Below are positions 1 through 10,789 of a DNA stretch of 22,470 nt, one piece after another. The DNA is taken from contig NW_014039851.1 of the NCBI RefSeq assembly GCF_001186125.1, positions 8,378 through 30,847 of the forward strand. The letters are read 5' to 3'. The notes under the pieces were generated by a model that made no database searches, was not told the DNA's origin, and was given only the letters and a program-made list of their open reading frames with translations. Source of the stretch: Sphaeroforma arctica JP610. Taxonomy: Eukaryota > Opisthokonta > Ichthyosporea > Ichthyophonida. The translations under genes and the position numbers were made by a program. Every line of letters begins with the position of its first letter. Within the stretch, counting starts at the first letter, position 1.

Positions 1-18
1 GTATAAGTGTATACATAT

Positions 19-26
<8 letters not shown>

Positions 27-61
<35 letters not shown>

Positions 62-70
62 GTGTGTGTG
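27..70. repeat. TG/TA microsatellite
   Basis: A run of TG dinucleotides, interrupted once or twice by a C, follows a short TA tract. It is low complexity. The reading frames that cross it on both strands are dipeptide artefacts and are not genes. Confidence 0.9.
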
Positions 71-420
71 CATGTGTATTTTTATGTATTATATGAATTT
101 TTTGTGTACAAGTACATGATAATATGTGCAAGTTTGTGTATATGTATTTTTCGTACATATTTTTTTTCTTTTTCATGGATGTGCACTTTGTATACATACA
201 TCCTAAAAATGTACGCACATACCCTTTTATATCTGTAATCATATATATACCCCTAGACAAACCTCGCGTGCTCTGTCTGGTATAAGCTATACCATATACT
301 ATGCACGCCTCACTAACTCTTCGCCCGCATATCTTGCTGTCAGTACTTCCCACTCACAATCGTCCGTGGTTCTTTCTTATCGCCTACTTTTCCTCTCTCC
401 TGTCTACCATCACCCTCTAG
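71..420. other. Region upstream of first visible ATP23 exon; no gene recognised
   Basis: This stretch should contain, or lie downstream of, the N-terminal exon of ATP23, but I could not identify that exon. The last 55 bases (about 366-420) are a strong pyrimidine-rich tract ending in CTCTAG. That is why I place a 3' splice site at 419-420. A GTATAAG at about 278 could be a donor for a short upstream exon, but nothing readable precedes it. Confidence 0.4.
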
Positions 421-1305
421 CGCCCTTTGTGAAGTTTATGATTGATAAGATAGAGGCGGCTGGGTGTCCGGTATGTCCCCACCGCAGCGCGTACGCTGTT
501 TGCCGAGCTTTCAGGCCCCATCTGTGTGCAGCTGTCCTTCATTGTAGTACACTTTCTCATATGTGGGAATTGTCCACTTTTTCATATGTGAGCATCAAAT
601 CGCGCTAGGTTTGCTGGTTTGCTGGTGTGCTAGTTTACTGGGTCTATACTTCGTAGGGGTGCAACCTCGTTGCTGTTTGTCACGTATCTTCCATACTCCC
701 CCAAGTACATTGAGTTTCTGTCAATGTGCACCCATTTCTCTGAGTCCATATAAACGTCTTCATACACTAAAGTCTCTATTTTGACCTGATTCCTCTTGGA
801 CTTATATCAAGGTGTCCATAATATCTTCATACATTAAAGAGTGAAGTTACGGTTTTACACCTGATTACTGTTGGACTTGTATCAAGATGTTTATAATATC
901 CTCATACACTAAAGACTGAAGTTACTGTTTTGCATCTGATTCCTCTTGGACTTATATGAAGGCTTCCATATTGTCCTCATACACTAAAGACTTAATTTCC
1001 TATTTTGCGATTCCACTTGGACTCATGACAAGGTTTCTTTACTGTCTTTATACACTAAAGACTAAAGTTACGGTTTCTCAACTGAGTTATCTTGTACTTA
1101 TATCTAGGTGGACAGCCGGGTGATGCGCTGTGCTCAGTGTGTCCCAGACGATACCAGCGAGACCGTTGATCCCACCACCGATCACGACCCCGCCAAACAC
1201 CCAAGAACTGCAGGCTTCAGTCCGTACAATGGGGTATGTGCTCTGCTTAGGATGTCCAGTGAGTATATAATCGTAAACATATATAAATATGCACCTGCCC
1301 ACTGG

Positions 1306-1343
<38 letters not shown>

Positions 1344-1955
1344 ACATATACGAAAGCGACGCTGTTGACCACTGCGCACCCCTATTGAATGGGTCTGTGG
1401 TGCATACAATAGTACTATGCCTGCGCCTTATATACACACCTCACTCGGCACGTTAAACAGTTAACCGATGTATTTCAAGTACACATCCCGTGCGAATACT
1501 CAGTACACTTAGCTGTGTGCGGGACGAGTGCTGTGACGCAGCACCTGCTATATGCACGCACGCTGGCCACCTACTGCCTGAACATCTTCCAGACGAACGG
1601 TACAACTCTACTAAGACGAGTGTGTGTGAGTACTAATATACTATAGACTACAGACTCGGGGAGGCAGCATGTGGCGTTGTGCATACATCCGTGCGTGGGT
1701 GAATATACTTACTTGCGTTTATGTGTTAGCACCTGTTTTTGTGTCAAGTAAGCTGCCACCGATTCTGATTGGGTAAGATTTAACCACCTACACAGTTTAC
1801 GATATGGCAGCACTATATTGTATACTTGTTGGAGGGGTATATAGACCTGCGTGCGTATGTGTGTGCATGTACACTACTGCTGATTCACATCTGAATACCT
1901 ACCCAGATTACGCTATGGCACCACTATATACTTGTGAAAGTGCATACAGACCTGC

Positions 1956-1986
<31 letters not shown>

Positions 1987-3732
1987 ACACCACTGCTGAT
2001 TCGCATCCGATTGCCTACACAGATCACAATATGTCAGGAACAGATGCACAGTCGGTCTCCGATGACCAAGCACTTCATGGAGCGCACGCTGCTGCATGAG
2101 TTGGTCCACATGTACGACCAGTGCACCTCGAAACTGGACTGGACCAGCGCCAGACACCAGGCGTGCTCAGAGGTAGGTAGAGCTGTTCTATAAATAGCAA
2201 ATAGCGTAGCCCCATTTTTGTACTCGTTGGATAGATAGGCCAGAAAGGGCTGCTGGTCCCCGGTAGTTGCCATAGCCGTATGCAATTAGACTCTTGGAGC
2301 TACTCGTTGGAATAATGTGTCACTAGGAATAACTATTTGTACTGAAAAAGGAAAACGTTGCATCGCAATTACTGGCAGTTCAGTACGGGCTACATCGCCC
2401 ATCACACTACCGCCTGCAGGAAGGTACACTTGTATGCTCTATACATCCTGCGTGCAAACTAGTAGGCTGCATATTCACCCACTAGGAATAACTACATATA
2501 TTGAAAAAGGACGACTCTGCATACAATTCCTGTCAGTGCAGGAAGGTACACTTGTATGTTCTATACATTGCATATTCACCCACTAGGAATAACTATATAT
2601 ATTGAAAAAGGACGACTCTGCATACAATTCCTGTCAGTGCAGGAAGGTACACTTGTATGTTCTATACATTGCATATTCACCCACTAGGAATAACTATATA
2701 TATTGAAAAAGGACGACTCTGCATACAATTCCTGTCAGTGCAGGAAGGTACACTTGTATGTTCCATAGATCCTGAGTGCACACTAGTAGTCTGCATATTC
2801 ACCCACTAGGAATAACTATGTATATTGAAAAAGGAGACTCAACATACAATTCCTGTCAGATCACGCTACCGTCTGCAGGAAGGTACACTTGTATGTTCTA
2901 TACATCCTGCCTGCAAACTAGTAGTCTACACACCCGTCCAACGCGCGCACACGCACGCAATCCATGAGCGATATATCACACACACCTTAGCCTATAGTTT
3001 ACGTACTTTGCGCAGTTCTCTTGTACTGTGTGTCCCTGTGTATGGATTGCGGTACCGCTTTGCGTCCCGCTTTTGACTGTGAATACTGATCTCTTCACCA
3101 ACACTTTGTACCGCAGATTAGGGCGGCCAACCTTAGCGGGGAGTGCAAATTCGCTGTGGAGACTGCCCAATCAGGCGAGCTCAAATTCATTGCGGGTGGG
3201 AAGGTAGGTTTTGCGAGAGAAACAAATTGCATGTGAATGCCATCGGCATTCGATGCACAAAGTAGTGTTTGGTGCGCAGTGCTATGTATATATATATATA
3301 TATTTGTATATATATTATGTTATATGTTATATGTTATACATTATATATATATACTGGTTTCATAGCGTATTTGTACAATTATGTACCTCAGAATCGGACA
3401 CTGGTAAACCTCTGTGCCGCACGCTACACGCGCGACAAAGCTTGCCACTCCACTGCACTCCAGTGCTATATAGACTGACCCTTCACTAGTACATGCTGCG
3501 GGGTATATAAGTCAACCGTCTCAAATCACTACACAGAAGAAGAAAAAGTTATTCGTATGCCCATGCTCACATACTGATTATTTACATCCCCCTTCAGGCG
3601 TGTGTGCGGAGGCGAGCGTTGCTGAGTGTGAAGATGAACCCCGCACTCACAGAGAAAGAGGCTGAAGAAGCGGTGGACGCTGTGTTTGAGACGTGCTTTC
3701 AAAACAGCGCCCCTTTCGACATGCTACCCTGA
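421..3732 (+). CDS. ATP23: ATP23 mitochondrial inner membrane metalloprotease/assembly factor (5 exons, 5' incomplete)
   Basis: Exons at 421-470, 1108-1233, 2023-2172, 3117-3203 and 3598-3732 (stop TGA 3730-3732) join in consistent phase into 181 complete codons plus the last two bases of a split codon. Donors are GTATGT, GTATGT, GTAGGT and GTAGGT; all acceptors are AG. Visible landmarks are VKFMIDKIEAAGCP (N-terminal helix), a CAQC pair, ITICQ, the zinc-protease motif HELVH at 2095-2109 followed by MYDQC, then HQACSE, IRAANLSGEC and a C-terminal AVDAVFETCF..PF. This order matches the ATP23/XRCC6BP1 family (M76). In yeast this peptidase works in the intermembrane space: it trims the ATP synthase subunit Atp6 precursor and helps assemble F0. 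Nine cysteines are visible, in keeping with the family's disulfide-rich fold. Between CAQC and the GFSPYNG segment there are about 14 more residues than I recall in the human protein. The protein ends just after PFDMLP, as in yeast, without the longer human tail. The start codon and first exon are not found. The identification is firm; exon edges are inferred from splice consensus and protein similarity. Confidence 0.88.
758..1107 (+). repeat. Minisatellite of about 67-75 bp in ATP23 intron 1, including the 3' splice site
   Basis: Five imperfect copies start at 758, 825, 900, 975 and 1046, each opening with CWTCATACACTAAAG or a close variant. Each copy contains TTGGACTTATATCAAGG or a variant of it. 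In the fifth copy that segment reads CTTGTACTTATATCTAG and ends exactly at the acceptor of the next exon (AG at 1106-1107). Every upstream copy therefore keeps an AG at the equivalent place. Confidence 0.85.
1308..1338. repeat. TA microsatellite in ATP23 intron 2
   Basis: A run of about 15 TA dinucleotides lies inside intron 2 (1234-2022). Confidence 0.9.
1761..2040 (+). repeat. Three-copy tandem repeat (111/116 bp) spanning the acceptor of ATP23 exon 3
   Basis: The segment around the acceptor of the catalytic exon is present three times. The aligned AG dinucleotides are at 1794-1795, 1905-1906 and 2021-2022. Each is preceded by CCTACMCAG-type sequence and followed by TTACGATATGGCAGC, ATTACGCTATGGCACC and ATCACAATATGTCAGG respectively. 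CTGATT precedes each by about 25-35 nt, and GT-rich tracts lie between copies. Only the third copy continues into the ATP23 coding sequence. The 116-nt and 227-nt offsets are not multiples of three, so use of an upstream copy would shift the frame. Confidence 0.8.
2321..2938 (+). repeat. Tandem repeat of about 101 bp (variants of 122-159 bp) in ATP23 intron 3
   Basis: CACTAGGAATAACTA recurs at 2321, 2480, 2581, 2682 and 2804. The copies beginning at 2480 and 2581 are 101 bp each and differ at about one position, so the duplication is recent. The third (2682) is the same until its last third. The outer copies carry an extra segment with ATCACRCTACCGYCTGCAGG. Each copy contains GCAGGAAGGTACAC, a close pair of acceptor-like and donor-like words. 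I do not call this an exon. Confidence 0.9.
3283..3352. repeat. TA-rich microsatellite in ATP23 intron 4
   Basis: Interrupted TA tracts with TTATATG variants lie inside the 394-nt intron 3204-3597. Confidence 0.85.
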
Positions 3733-6700
3733 GTTACTTCTTGGGAGGGGAGTTGGGGGGATTGAGCTACTTTGGGGTGGGCAACGTAGGGCTATGTGTA
3801 CCATTGCCGAGGATATAGTGGTAATAAGGCTAGTTTCAATGGGCCAGGGGAAGGAAGGGAGTTTGCAGATAGGGAATGCGGGGTAGATAATCTAGTGCTC
3901 ATATTCATCCACGGTAGTGATACTAGTGTATATGGATCAGTGGAAAGGAGCTACGAATAATTAGTGAGTGAGTGCGTAAGAGCAGGTGTAGGCGGCGTTT
4001 GGCAGTGTCAACGCTTGACACCTACTTGACATCTAGTGCCCTTAGTGGGTTTACACGCGACACATCTCTTAGCTACTGAGGAAGTTCTAGCTACCCCCTG
4101 AGGACGTTCGGAATGCTAACACGGCACACGCGTTAACGAGTTCAAAGCTAGCCTTCAATCACTCCGTTGCCAAAGATCCTGATGGTTGGGGACCTGTGTA
4201 CCTGCCTTGCTGAATGTCGGCCATTGCGGAAAAAAACAACTGGAGATCTAATTGTCATCGCAACTTGACATGCACTGCACTTGCTGTGTTTGAATACGTC
4301 GGGAGAGTTATGTATGGTAGCATGCACACTGTCCCTTTACATACACATTAGTTGATCTATACCACAAGTGGCGAGGATCAACACACCTTTACGTAGCTGG
4401 TGTCATGTGCAGGGTAAGAAACGGAACAAAATCGATTTACTTAGCCACCTGTGAAGCATTTACCTGAGTATGTGAGTGTCGTAAGCCTGGTGTCTACGTT
4501 GTGTTCAGATGCTCATGAGCATTGCTGTCGAATTGATAAGCAAGGTACTGCAACACAGGTCCATCCGCAGTAGTACTTTTTAGATGATCCTGGAAATGGA
4601 CTAATATCGAATCCTCGATATGAGACCTGCAATCATCAGAGCTATACGTTGTTCTTTTTAATAGGTCCAATTTGATTCTGGATTACAAGTCCACTATTTG
4701 TGGCGTTACATTCTGCCTCAGAAGGTAAGTGCTGGTCTGTAGACTATCGCACTAAGACGCCCCGATATGAGTCGGTGAGATACCAATCTAGCACGCGCAG
4801 TTGAGACGCACACGCTGCAGCTTTAACTGAACCTTTGAATTGCTATATGTATGTGAATATAAAATCTTTTTGCTATATAGCCCGTTTTTTCTCCATGGGA
4901 CTATAAATTGAATATATATACATCGCAAGTTTTATCTTTCCCGTTCATACAACCCGGAACCAGAAAAATAGACCATGTATCTTACCGATCATGTTCGAAA
5001 TTGGTAGATAGTTCTAGATTCTATTTTGTTTAGATATGTAGATTGCACTATTTATATATATATATATATTCTGAAAGTCCGCAGATTAAGTTCTCAACAT
5101 CCTGGTGATTTCGGTCGGTGTGTCAGTATCCTTGTTAGAAATTCTAGAGTGCACGAACGACCAATGCAGAATCGACGGGCAGAAGTTTTTGCCTTCTCTC
5201 GTCCCTCAGTATATTTTGAAGGCTGATTCTTGTTTTCTGAGGTTCGGGGACTTCCTGAATATGGAGTAGCGATTACTACCTGAGGTACAGAAGTCATCTT
5301 ATAGCTGTATGTGTGTAGTACAATGCTCCGCTGCCGGATTCGGTTCTTTTTTCACCGGTGATATTTGAACCAACTGATTTCACATTTGCTTTATATGGCA
5401 GAATTATATCTATTGAATCTTTGCTCGACATTCTATACTTAGTCGGATCCGTCAGCTGGTGAGCGAAGTCTGCGTGGCAATCCATACTGCTTTTGTGAGT
5501 AGTGCGCAATGTAGTTGGGGGCGGCACTTTACAAATGTAAGTATCAAAAATGATCTAGCACTGAGTGCGGACTTTATATATATTGTTATTGTAAAAGTTC
5601 ACAAAATGACAATTGCCAATGAGTATTATTAAGTGGAAAATGCAAAATTTACGTTGCTGCTACATACCAGTTTTCACTATATCAAAATGCCTTTCGTACT
5701 GAGAAGAGCAATCTAATGGCATTTCGCTTTTCACTACAGAGGTTATATTATTTTTAAAATGCACAAATTCCCAGTTTCCCACTCGAACATTCGTTAGTTT
5801 TGACAACACTGCCAGGTCTGCCACCCACGAGTATAACTCTAACAGAGATCAGAAAAGAGTTAATATGTCTAGTCGGTCTTTTTGTTGATTCGATAGGAAA
5901 ATTGGATGTACGCCATGGCCCCTCTGTTATAGGCGAGAGCATAAATTTCTATCGAAACCAAGTTTATCGTTTTTTGTTGTTTGGTGTTAAAAACAATATT
6001 TGTTTCCGATCGATAGGCGAGACCGTGAAAGTCGAGACTTGAGACTTGAGAACAGTAGTATCACTGGTATGCATCTTATCGGTATGTTTTTTATTTATTC
6101 TTTTACAACAACGAAAGGATATATGTATTCTGGGCCCTACCGCTCTGGGGAATAGTCAGTAGGGACTTTATATCTATTCTAATCTGTGTAAAAATAAAAA
6201 TCTGTAGCAGATCGCATACGACGCATAGCCTTCCTGAACAAACTATCACAGCCCAGATCGCGATCGGTTCCTTTCGACAAAACAAGTATATATATGCGTT
6301 ATTACGAGTATATTTTCCGTAGCAACCAGCATTCCTGCAACGCTCCAATGTCAGTGATTCATACTCTCGGAGTCTCGGAGTCGCATTGTTTTAGGTTTTA
6401 ACCTACTATGATACCACAAGACTGACGAGAGACATCAGACCGGTCATCGCCTGATCGGAGTAACGGACTTGGTTGGAGTCCAATCGTGTATTTGTAATTT
6501 TTTACGGCCCTCTGGTCTCTGGAACTGAAGTATTACCGGGTCACCAATCGGCAGTGAGGGTCTATGTACATACGTCTCTACGACCCCCTGATAGTCTATA
6601 TAGACTGATAACATAGTCAACAGGAACTCAGGAAGTCTGGAATCTGGATATTAGTGTTGCGATTTAACTGACCGAGGAACACATAAATACAAATAAACGT

Positions 6701-6812
6701 GAAAGTGCATATTTATTATTTTCATCGTTTTATACGCGTATTTATTATTTTTTAGGAAATCCAAATATATGTCCATATTTAAAATTAGGCATATATTATT
6801 ATTTTATAAAAT
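3733..6812. other. About 3 kb with no gene I can name
   Basis: Downstream of ATP23 the sequence is of mixed composition (GC-richer to about 4200, then AT-rich). Short open stretches occur on both strands: plus 5026-5226 and 5800-6042, minus 5094-5297, 5294-5527 and 5754-5942. None has a recognisable motif, and several overlap on opposite strands, so at most one of each pair could be real. They may be remnants of mobile DNA. No clear AATAAA follows the ATP23 stop within 250 bases. A short tandem GAGACTT repeat lies at about 6036-6052 and a CTCGGAGT duplication at about 6364-6380. No LTR could be matched here to the 3' side of the gypsy-like element. Confidence 0.5.
4509..4724 (+). other. Two exon-like segments of unknown gene (4509-4544 and 4665-4724)
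   Basis: The first segment follows TTGTGTTCAG and encodes MLMSIAVELISK before GTACTG. The second follows GTTCTTTTTAATAG and encodes VQFDSGLQVHYLWRYILPQK before a perfect GTAAGT donor. Both are open and in phase 0, so they would join cleanly. I recognise no family and found no convincing neighbouring exons. They could be part of a small gene, a decayed copy, or chance. Confidence 0.2.
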
Positions 6813-8290
6813 ATATCAGTAGAAGCTGAAGCAACTGAGATCACGCCGGTTCAACCGGCACCAACTCTGACTAAACGGAAACGTAAGAAGTTGGTTGACT
6901 CGGGTGAAGGTGTATCCGGAGGTAATGTGACTACGGAGCCACAGAAGCCACCAGCAAAGAAGGCGAGATCTCGAAAGGGAAAAGCCGAGAAAACGCAATC
7001 CTCAGACAATTCAACTTCAGAGGAAGTGCGACATGCATTGGAATCAGATGTACCATCTCCACCAGTGGATACGCGCAAAGCACGTAGGCGAGATCCTACT
7101 TATCATATGAGAGCAAGGGATAGGAGAACCTTCCTGAAGAACTACCAACCAAAGGTACACGAATTGAGACCTACTAAGCAGCGGAAGAAAAAGCAAGCCG
7201 CAGCAAAGGATCAAAGGAGGATGTGCCAATAGCACAAACACTGTTGGATCAGCCCCAAATCTAACAGAGGAACAACTGCGTTTCGTGGATATAGGTCCGG
7301 ATGATGTGGACCATACAATTTACCATCAGGACGACGATTCGGACACCAGGTTGGATTTACAATTCCTGCGCTTATCCAAAACACCACTCCGAACGGCTTG
7401 GCGACAGAACTTTGATCTGGGACATCCATACCAGACTCGGATTGATATCCAGGAGGAGGGTCAACGAGAGTTGATCCGTCAGCGGGTCAACCGGGCATGG
7501 GTGTTTCGAAACACGTATGGAACGTACTTTCAGGATGTAATGAAGACCAAACCGGATGGTACAATCTCACCGAGACATGTAATGCATATTAGAGTTGGAC
7601 ACACACATGTCACGGGCCCAGACTCAGGAGATGTCACCTGATAAGCTATCCATGTGTGTACTATAGGTACAGACAATCTTTTGGTCAAACCTACATAGGA
7701 GAGATCAAGAGGTTCTGTACGTCGATATGCATCGATCTTACCCGGACAAGGTGCGAGAGATCTCCATCGAGGGATCTACCTACGGTATAATGAAGCTAGC
7801 GGACTTAACCTGGGCTGAATTTTACTCGAGAGCTGATCAGACGTTTACCAAACGCCCTAGTTCCGTAGTGAAAGTCACTAATTCTCAGAAGAAGATCAGC
7901 GGCAATCTCACCGGAGGATCAGGCAATGGTCGAGACTCTCAATCCACTAATGGAGGTCAGAAGGTACACAAAGGGGGTGACAAGGGTGGCAATAAGAACA
8001 AAATATAAATGGTTCTGAAGGCAACAAGATCAATGTTATCCCTACGGATAACCAGACCAACAGAAATGAACCGCCAGTAGGCAACCCTAAGCCTAGGCAT
8101 AAGGAGGTCAAGAACTGTAGTGAGGTTGATTGCAATTGGCAAATGACCCAACATGAGCCGAATGGCAGATGGAATGGAAGGCACGCAGAAAAGTGTAAGC
8201 ACTTTATCAAGAAGTGTGCCGACTGTACCGGAACTGGAGGTTACCACAAGCATACATGCATGGTGATACCAAAAGTTGAGGTTAAGTGAC
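6813..8290 (+). mobile_element. gag region of the gypsy-like element
   Basis: The first part is very basic (RKRKK near 6880, many K/R and S/T) and is followed by a charged segment typical of structural gag proteins. Near 8110-8280 is a Cys/His-rich nucleic-acid-binding segment containing KNCSEVDCNW and CKHFIKKCADC, then further His and Cys residues. This stands where gag zinc knuckles normally lie, though the spacing is not the classical CCHC box. It lies directly upstream of the protease-like domain. The assignment to gag rests mostly on position and composition. Confidence 0.6.
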
Positions 8291-8304
8291 AAACATACCG
8301 GGTC

Positions 8305-8700
8305 TTGTCACTAAGACAAAAGGACGCACCCCAAGACGAGCGTGTAATCCTCGACATACGAGTTAACGGACATGAAATAAAAGCGTTGTTAGATCCGGGC
8401 TCACAAATTTCATGTATATCCTCTAGATTCTGTAAAGTCATAGACGTAACTCGTAAGTCACAGCCAACTATGTTGAAACTGGCTGATGAAAGAGAGATCA
8501 CTTGCAGAGAAATGGCAATCGATCTTAGGTTTACATTGACAGACCAACGTACTCCAGTTACTAAGGCAGTCATGTGTAACACTTCACCAGACTATGATCT
8601 CGTAGTAGGTATGGGTGATTTATTGTCATTAGGTATCACAATTACAGGCTTACCTACTCGCATTGAACCACAGAAGGATCGGTCGGACGACAATTTGTTG
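8305..8700 (+). mobile_element. Aspartic protease-like part of the gypsy-like element
   Basis: ILDIRVNGHEIKALLDPGSQ, then CISSRFC, near 8350-8430 fits the flap and active-site strand of retropepsins. Further on, YDLVVGMGDLLSLGI near 8590-8640 matches the second conserved block (hydrophobic-hydrophobic-G-x-D/N-x-L). The position between gag and RT is the usual one. Confidence 0.7.
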
Positions 8701-8819
8701 AAACCGGTATATAAACCTTCGAAGACTGTGAAGGAGATGATCCCTCACTTTACAGAGAAACTCAAGGACTTGATTTTCGAGAATGACAAGATTCGGATCA
8801 CGGACTGAGCTAAGTTCAA

Positions 8820-10100
8820 ATTCAGTAACGGATACGTTAGTCTAAACCTGACGAGGGTAGATTTCTCGAACCTGAAGTGTCCTACACGTAACTATGTTGC
8901 ATGGCGTCATGAGCAGATCGTACGAGAACAGGTTAAAGCATGGTTAGATGACAGAGTGATCGCAGTCAACTATGAGCCTACTCCCGTCAACCTAGCGCTT
9001 TTAGCCGTCGACCAATTCAACTCTGACGGGACACTGAAGAAAGTTCGGGTGTGTTTGGATGTGAGCCCAATTAACGCTTTGATACCGACACACAATTTTC
9101 ACTTACCAATGATAAACGAACTACTCAGGCGCATGGAGGGGGCTAAGATATTCTCCAATATCGACCTGACGCAGGGCTACCACCAGATGAAGATCTACCG
9201 ACCACACCGGAAGTATTTCACCTTTACCTGGGAGGGTCAGCAATATTCGTTTAAAGGTGCCCCCTTTGGGTTACACATGTTACCTGCGTTCTTTCAACAA
9301 ATTATGCAAGACTTATTTAGGGACATGGACAATGTACAAGTATACATTGATGACATTGTGGTATTCACCAAAACCAAAGAGGAGCACGACAAGGTTGTGC
9401 GAGAGATTCTAGACAGACTCAACAAGTACAACTTCAAGATCAACAGTAAGAAATGTCACTTCGGTGTTAACGAGATTCAACTGTTGTGTTACCGAGTTTC
9501 CGGGGATGGAATCATGATCGATCCCGGGAAGGTCGGACACTTGCTAGACTGGAGAACTCCTACCACGGGTAAGGATGTCAACAGCATGTGTGGATTCGTC
9601 AACTTTTTGTCTGACGGAGTACCACACCTGGCAAGTTATTTAAAGCCCTTTAGACATCTGAGATGTCATAAAGGCAAACTAGGCGCACTGTGGACCAAAG
9701 ACTGTGATGACGCATTTAAGCAGCTCAAATCAGTGGTTCAGCTGGCACCAGTAGTTCAGCCACCAAAGGATGGTATTTCATTCATGGTAGCAACAGACGC
9801 GTCCGACATGGCACTCGGCGGCGTCCTGTATCAAATGATTGATGGGAAACCAAGATATGTGCAATTCTTTAGCAGGGCTATGAATTCGTCTCAGATCAAT
9901 TACCCAACCGTGCAACAAGAGCTTTTGGCTATTGTTACTGCACTCCCTCATTTTAAGGACTATTTATATGGCACGCACTTTAACGTGCTATGTGATCAGA
10001 AGTCATTGCAACACCTAAAGGGCATGAAACCTAACTCACAGTTAGTCAGTCGGTGGCATGACACGATCGCGAAATTTTCTTTCGGCATAAGACATGTTGT
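8820..10100 (+). mobile_element. Reverse transcriptase and RNase H part of the gypsy-like element
   Basis: RT blocks are in the expected order: RVCLDVSPINALIP (about 9050), NIDLTQGYHQMKI (about 9160), SFKGAPFGLHMLPAFFQQIM (about 9250-9310) and the polymerase motif YIDDIVVF at about 9343-9366. A connection segment with DWRTPTTGKDV follows, then an RNase H domain beginning ATDASDMALGGVLYQ (about 9790) and SRAMNSSQINYPTVQQELLA (about 9870-9940). These are classic Ty3/gypsy signatures. Confidence 0.95.
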
Positions 10101-10129
10101 CTCGCTTCGTACTAGACTTTAACAAGATG

Positions 10130-10600
10130 GTTAGGGAGTTGCCAGCTACAGATTGGATGGCCAATCCTAGGTGGTTTAAGATGGCTGACAACATATATGG
10201 ACCACATACCATAGATTTGTTTGCCGCTCATCATAATGCGCAACTGCCGAGGTACCGGACACTAGAACATCCGAAAGGAGACGGATTCCAGATATACTTG
10301 TCTCACGAGAATGCCTGGGCAAATCCTCCATGGCTATAAATACCACAGTTGCTAAATTATGCAAATATTCAAGATGCTACCATCGCGTTGTGTTGTCCCC
10401 TAAGACACTCAGATAAATGGCTACCACAGTTGATCTCAATGATACAATGTGAGCCGATCTATGTGGATAGAGAGGTGGATACTTTCCTCTACCAGGGTAC
10501 CCGTGCAGTCCAAAAGACGCCTTGGCGGCATACTATAATATGTCGAATAGGTCCAGTTGGAACAACCAAGTGGACACCATCCGAGACTTTCAAACAGAAG
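10130..10600 (+). mobile_element. Methyltransferase-like segment between RNase H and integrase
   Basis: DWMANPRWFKMADNIYGPHT, IDLFAAHHNAQLPRYRTL and ENAWANPPWL lie between RNase H and integrase, and downstream text (ALCCPLRHSDKWLPQL) continues the same kind of domain. The NPPW tetrapeptide and the GPHTIDLFA strand resemble Dam-like N6-adenine methyltransferase domains known from DIRS-type retroelements. This is recognition by eye. An inactive or unrelated spacer domain is possible. Confidence 0.5.
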
Positions 10601-10789
10601 GTTGAGGAATCCTAGATTCCACTCTTGAATCCTAAGTCTCAATCAGAGACTGGGACAACACAAGTACCTGCAGTATGTGTTACCGAGATACAGCCAAATT
10701 CAAATGAATCAAAGAGAAGCATAACACTAGCGAAAGCCTTCTAAAAAAAGATATGGTCTGACAGGGAAACTGCATACCAAGCAGAAACT

